NCBI GenBank assembly: GCA_026874595.1
Contig: CM049318.1
Coordinates: 11,637,241-11,701,240 of the forward strand
Origin: Sipunculus nudus
Lineage: Eukaryota > Annelida > Sipuncula > Golfingiida > Sipunculidae
Direction: 5' to 3'
Length of the DNA: 64,000 nucleotides
Part shown: positions 60,301 to 64,000 of the stretch, in pieces
Layout: every line of letters starts with the position of its first letter
How positions within the stretch are numbered: position 1 is the first letter of the stretch
Translations under genes and position numbers: made by a program
The notes under the pieces: model-generated
Database searches by the model: none
What the model was told of the DNA's origin: nothing
Seen by the model: the letters and a program-made list of their open reading frames with translations, nothing else

Positions 60301-63300
60301 TCATAATTCTCAACTGCATCATCATAAATCTCAATCTTGTCATATAACACCACACCATGCATAAAAATGTTTATTTATTTTTTACCACAAAAATATATAT
60401 TTTAAATCTGCAAAACAATAAATATCTAAAAATAATACTTGATTTAGATTTCACAATTTTCAATTGTGTCTTTATTTATCCATAATGTGCTTCACATTTT
60501 ATAAATTTAAGCATACTGATGGGTTCAATTATATCTGTTAAAATCATTTAAAAAAAAATTAATTTCTTTAAAAATGCTACATTAACACAATATGGCATCT
60601 TCTGGATTACACTTGAATTACTTTTTTAAGGAAAGTTTTTGTATATTGGAGTGGAAACAGTGTTACAATTAAGGAAATACAGTGAAAACAATAACAATTA
60701 CTGCATTACACTTAGTGGGTTGGGTTTGCCTGGGGGGGGGGATTGGGGTGGTGATATTAGAATAACTGTACACCTGTCACAGCAGGGGGTCTCCCCCAGT
60801 GACTGTAACAAATCAGAAACCTTGGCATAGCCCGATTTCCAGTGACCTGGAGTGGGACCCTGCATCTGTAATCTGTTATCAAAGCAAATGACTACAGTAG
60901 AGCCTCAAGAAAAAAAATCAATAACTAGCTTAATTTTCAAGCTTTTATTTTCAAATTTCAGATTTAAACAAAATAAATATTTATGTTTACATGCTGTGAA
61001 AATTAAATCAATGGTACATACAGGAGAAAAATGTGCCATGGTAAAAGTTGGGCTAAATTTAAGGTACTGATTTTATTTTTATGCTTATAACTTAAAAAAT
61101 TTACAAAATTCAGATTTAATTTTGGGTAAACAATTAAATCTTAATTAAACATAGTTATATACTTGGGAAAATAGACTCTAGTTTCAAAATTTTTCATGTT
61201 AAGTGAGTAAATATTTTTCCTGATTTTTTACAAAGTCTATTATGTTCGGGCCCATAACTTAAAGAATTTATACTTAACAGACTTAATTTCTGGCATGTAC
61301 ATAGGAACTATATAGAAGAATATTTATGGTAAATATGAGGAAAAACAGATGAGTGGTTTTGATATAAGGCAGTCCTGAAGAGTGAAAATAGGTTTTCAAT
61401 AAAAATTTGAGGTTTTTCCATAATTTCTCAAAGGAACGAAGTCGCAAAGACTCAGTTTTTGGCTTGGTAGGAGATCTTGGGGACATCTAACATTATGCTG
61501 AATTTTGGATTCCTAAGTCTTACGGTTTCAAAACGTGCCACATCTACGGACGGACGGACGGACGGACGGACTGACGGACGGACGGACAGACGGACGGACG
61601 ACGGACAATGGACCACGACTATAGCTCAGATGACTTATAGTCAGCTGAGCTAAAAATGCATTATATTTGGGCCCTTCAAAATAATACCCAATACTGACCT
61701 AATTTTTGGTTTGTTCATAGAAAATGTATGGAAGAATATGAATACTAAATATGATCAAAAACAGATCAGTGGTTTTGATATAAGGCAGCTTTGAAGTGTA
61801 ACAGTGGTTTTTTGATGGAAAACGGAGGTTTTTCCTTTATATCTCGAAGGAACAAAGTCCTAATGACCCAATTTTCGGTATGGTAGGAGATTTTGGGGAC
61901 ATCTAATGGTATGCAAAGTTTTGGATTCGTAGGTCCAACAGTTTTAAAACGTGCCCTGTTAACGGCCGGACGACGGACAAAGGACCACGACTATAGCTCA
62001 GATGACTTATAGTCAGCTGAGCTAAAAAGGGTTATTAATCTTTTTGTCTTGCATGCAGTGCAGCTGAATTGTTTGCCACACGGGAGCAGATTATTAACAA
62101 ATTGTTGGAGATGGCTTGGTCTTTCAGTATAACACCCTGCTTGAAACATTTTATGGTATCTGTCACACACAGGATCTAATGCAATACTTAAAGTTACTTC
62201 TGCTTGAGATTTACAAACAATTCACATTTTTGTTCAGCAAGTATGAAAGCATTAAATCGCACTGTAATACAAGAAATCCCCTAACTGTGGATTACAACTA
62301 ATAAAGCAATACAGGTATTTTGTGAACTTGAAATTGAGTTAAATTTCTAAATAAACAAAGCCTTTTGTTACTTTTTTTTAAGATACATATTTTTTATTAA
62401 AAGAGCCATTCAGACCACTTGTGATTTATGCCGTTGATTCTGATCTCTGAGTACAAGAACTTCATAACGTACCTCTACCCGGCCATTCCCACATCCGGCT
62501 ACCACCAGGTTATCTGAGCATGCAAGGCACCATATAGGGGGTGCTGTGTCGTTCTGGAAACTTGAGTTCAATGTGGCGTCAAACTCAACTGTATTAGGGC
62601 TGCTCCCTAAAATGAAACATTCAACATAACACAGTAAAACCCCCTGAACAACCTCAAACCACTTAAAAACACCTCAAAATAACAACAACTTGTTCATGGT
62701 CCTGATTCATTTTTGCTCTTAATGTAAGATGACTTAGATGACCAATTTGAAATTTGACCAAATTTTTGAGGTCACGTTGGTGGTCATAATTTCAAGGTTT
62801 TATTGTATAGACAGAGCAAAGGAAACTTTACAAAGCTTGCATAAAAAGGTGGTGCTACTGACACTCCTGCTCAATCTGGCTCCTATCAGCAAAAACAGTG
62901 TATTACAAATGTCATCCCCCACCAATCAACCCTGATATAGAGGCACTAATATTTCACGTCTTCATCAGAGGTAGAGTGGGAGAGTGAGAAGTTGAGAGAG
63001 AAAGACAGTGAGAGAGAAAGAGAGAGAAAGAGATTGAGTGCAAGAGAATAAGAGAGAGAAAGCAAGAGCTCTTATAAATTAATTTTCTGTCCAGAGGAGA
63101 AATCATAGTAACTGATAATTAAATATAACCTTACACTTAAGTTTCTGAGGCTAAAGGATGCTACACAAACAAACACATGATGGACCCACACAGATTACAA
63201 TCAGGTAGCTCCTGGCTCACTATTAATATTGTTGCTGACTGGTTAAGTCAGACTGTAGAGAATTGACCTATCCATGAACTCTATGTGATCTTAATCACAT

Positions 63301-64000
63301 ATTCATTCAATGAATAATCATAAGCATTGGACTTTAGCAACCAATCAGGTGACCGTTGGCATTGTAAACCGTCAATCATCTGACAAGCACAAAATTTGCA
63401 TAAATTGGCAGAGCTCTGTCAAACATAACACATGCAGGCTGTACCATTACCCATGTCAGCATGTTTTCATGGTAATTTATTTTTTATAAAAAGGAGACAG
63501 TATAAAAAGTTCTAGGTCAAAGGTTGCATGAGCCATTCCTTTGACTACCAAGTGAATAATAATGTCTTACCTGGCATGCAATTTGAATGAGACAAATACT
63601 CCAAAATATGGTAAAACAGTTCACAATGACCGCAATATATTCAACAATGGAGAACATGTAGTGATTCCAGTTAATGACATCAGTCAATGTGCCATCATGT
63701 ATCATCAACGTTTGTGACAGCATTATTGTCTTATAAACAGTTCTTGCAACCATGGGCATGGAAGGCCACCTGTGTATGAGCGTTTCAGGGGCTCATTTAT
63801 TAACTAGATTAAACAGGTGGATCATATGGGCTGTGGTGGACAGGTCAATTTGTGAGAGAACAATAACACTTACCTAGACTCATACTCCTCTGCTGCCTCA
63901 TCTCTGATACATCCTCTAACGATCCCTCCAGGCTCTCCAGACTCTCCCGCTGAGCAGCTCGTCTCTCCAAGAAGGCTTGATGTTCCTCCAGCGATAACCG
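48136..64000 (-). CDS. SCAP: SCAP, C-terminal WD40 half, 8 exons, 5' part outside window
   Basis: SREBP cleavage-activating protein is an ER/Golgi membrane escort that carries SREBP to the Golgi proteases when sterol is low. The C-terminal cytosolic WD40 domain binds SREBP. Eight exons join in phase to about 388 residues ending in a natural stop. Landmarks matching remembered human SCAP are VMVARLNGYIDFLELET (human VAARLNGSLDFFSLET), GGRLVTACQDHTLKVYRVED (GRLVTGSQDHTLRVFRLED), ASGSQDGVVRLWDLLTGACV ([20 protein letters not shown]), LLTNNLLISGGQ ([12 protein letters not shown]) and VCNFSCELRVVHFPTVLDK ([19 protein letters not shown]). The sterol-sensing domain and luminal loops should lie beyond 64000. 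The gene converges on WDR75. Confidence 0.95.
48366..49953 (+). mobile_element. Hairpin-ended repeat, family F4 (1.6 kb), SCAP last intron
   Basis: It starts ACAAGGGACCTGTGGGTCAT and ends ATAGCTCAG..CAGCTGAGCTAA. The 3' ~300 bp is related to the shared module (GACATCTAACTGTATGCCAA), while the 5' interior is unlike F1 and F2. A C-run lies at about 48808-48825. Antisense to SCAP. Its start lies 47 bp from the SCAP acceptor. Confidence 0.75.
50323..50385 (-). CDS. SCAP: SCAP exon g
   Basis: A 63-nt exon. Acceptor is CATTTCAG|CAC and donor CAG|GTGGGT. It encodes HTGQCNSISLLTNNLLISGG, then Q, matching [20 protein letters not shown] of human. Confidence 0.94.
50864..53452 (+). mobile_element. F1 repeat, full copy, in SCAP intron
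   Basis: Forward copy, antisense to SCAP, with both ends intact. Its hairpin end at 53452 lies 27 bp from the SCAP exon boundary at 53479. Confidence 0.85.
53479..53691 (-). CDS. SCAP: SCAP exon f
   Basis: Acceptor is CAACACAG|GTG and donor ATG|GTGAGT; 71 codons in phase 0. It encodes ASGSQDGVVRLWDLLTGACV and ITCSPLHCISISAEDKLCIW. The first residues, VAPLAA, are extra relative to human and come from DNA resembling the GGTGGCGCCACC repeat. A 2.6-kb repeat ends 27 bp past the donor. Confidence 0.96.
54177..54427 (-). CDS. SCAP: SCAP exon e
   Basis: Acceptor is GAACCAG|GT and donor AAG|GTGAGG. It encodes HVHRLSTGGGMQEMKSWDDI, then GGRLVTACQDHTLKVYRVED and LYTLHGHQAAVTALFLDK, a WD blade with GH and D-H-T-L-K-V-Y features. 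Confidence 0.96.
54835..55140. repeat. ~125-bp tandem repeat with GGTGGCACCACC-like words
   Basis: CACCAGTCTTGTATA..ATATATCAAA..AAATAAGCAGG recurs at about 54837 and 54961, and its start again at 55089. The palindrome-like GTGGCACCACC links it loosely to the 23457-25187 array. Confidence 0.65.
55240..55590. repeat. Interleaved minisatellite in SCAP intron
   Basis: The word CACTGAGTGAACTCTTGACC and variants recur at about 55260, 55297, 55328 and 55467. GCAGTCTGCCAAAGCTATAA and variants recur at about 55370, 55432 and 55517. The two units alternate. Confidence 0.7.
56000..57110 (+). mobile_element. Repeat element with three diverged internal units, SCAP intron
   Basis: Units containing GAACAAACTT, then GAGAAGAAG about 70 bp on, recur near 56300, 56472 and 56789. 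It ends in a run of GACGCACGAC-type words and CATCGCATAAGCTCACAGG (57035-57107). The style resembles the other tandem-core non-autonomous elements here. Ends are approximate. Confidence 0.5.
57645..57754 (-). CDS. SCAP: SCAP exon d
   Basis: Acceptor is ATTTTCAG|A and donor AGGG|GTAAGA. It encodes VMVARLNGYIDFLELETF, a strong SCAP signature, then a Pro-rich stretch ending LLQRG. Confidence 0.95.
58148..58233 (-). CDS. SCAP: SCAP exon c
   Basis: Acceptor is TGTTATAG|ATT and donor CAA|GTAAGT. It encodes IWDGLTGALKVMYEGSK and VTSACFVGNK. It continues GRVE of the previous exon as GRVEIWDGLTG, matching GRLEVWDAIEG of human. Confidence 0.92.
59732..61653 (+). mobile_element. Hairpin-ended repeat, family F3 (1.9 kb), nested in F2
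   Basis: It begins ACAAGGGACCTATGGGTCAC and ends in a long (GACG)n tract (61545-61605) and the TAGCTCAG..CTGAGCTAA hairpin. The 5' interior (59760-60950) is not shared with F1, F2 or F4; the 3' ~700 bp is the common module. The host F2 sequence continues on both sides. Confidence 0.85.
61540..61610 (+). repeat. (GACG)n tract at the F3 3' end
   Basis: The longest of the GACG/GACA tracts that precede the hairpin in every family member (compare 3700-3735, 10640-10660, 53370-53400). Its length varies between copies, as expected of a microsatellite. Confidence 0.85.
62473..62606 (-). CDS. SCAP: SCAP exon b
   Basis: Acceptor is CATTTTAG|GG and donor GAG|GTACGT. It encodes APPIWCLACSDNLVVAGCGN, then GRVE, corresponding to the start of the WD40 region in human SCAP (..LIVVGRSSGRLEVWD). 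A 4.2-kb intron filled with nested repeats follows. Confidence 0.92.
62966..63070. repeat. GA-rich simple sequence
   Basis: Imperfect (GAGA)n/(GAAA)n tract in a SCAP intron. Purine-only over long stretches. Confidence 0.85.
63874..64000 (-). CDS. SCAP: SCAP exon a (cut by window edge)
   Basis: Open from the window edge to donor CTAG|GTAAGT. It encodes a charged stretch (RLSLEEHQAFLERRAAQRES, then LESLEGSLEDVSEMR) likely to be helical. This is the linker before the WD40 domain, which is weakly conserved in SCAP. Phase fits the next exon. Confidence 0.8.

Larger units (their letters stand above)
58286..62025 (+). mobile_element. F2 repeat, full copy, split by nested F3, SCAP intron
   Basis: It starts ACAAGGGACCCATGGGTCTC and ends GTCAGCTGAGCTAA at 62025. 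After removal of 59732-61653 it is about 1.8 kb and collinear with 8822-10714. G-run at about 59262-59273. Antisense to SCAP. Confidence 0.85.

Overview
The window is eukaryotic, intron-rich, AT-rich DNA crowded with short non-autonomous transposons. I infer a lophotrochozoan, most likely a bivalve mollusc. The reasons are two animal genes with small exons and long introns, repeats built around (GACG)n/(CCGT)n tracts and hairpin ends, and a DIRS-type retrotransposon. The species cannot be named from this sequence alone.

Two genes are supported exon by exon and converge tail to tail. WDR75 (UTP17) runs on the + strand from 5621 to 40541. I reconstruct 19 exons whose reading phases join without a break into an 829-residue protein, about the length of human WDR75 as I recall it. 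SCAP runs on the - strand, entering at 64000 and stopping at 48136. Eight exons encode about 388 residues of its C-terminal WD40 half, and the sterol-sensing membrane half lies beyond the window. The two proteins work in unrelated processes: early ribosome assembly in the nucleolus, and sterol-controlled escort of SREBP from ER to Golgi. About 7.6 kb separates the stop codons.

Layout: 1-5500 is intergenic, with a 2.6-kb repeat and a hAT-type MITE. The region 5285-5620 holds WDR75 exon 1, a possible divergent exon and paired CCAAT boxes. From 5.7 to 40.3 kb are the WDR75 exons, with introns filled by hairpin-ended repeats, two Helitron-like elements with internal tandem repeats, and a decayed DIRS element (29.2-32.2 kb). 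From 40.6 to 48.1 kb is mostly unique AT-rich sequence between the genes, possibly including a long SCAP 3'UTR. From 48.1 to 64 kb are SCAP exons, again with repeat-filled introns.

The most unusual observations are as follows. In WDR75 the 3' end of exon 10 with its splice donor is amplified into about nine 90-bp units, and exon 11 of the same gene shows a separate 57-bp triplication across its donor. A superfamily of repeats shares the same ends but carries different interiors, and one member is nested inside another. Two hAT-type MITEs with perfect 8-bp target duplications each enclose a tRNA-like segment. A palindrome-rich ~280-bp tandem array shares a 17-base near-match with the start of a SCAP exon.
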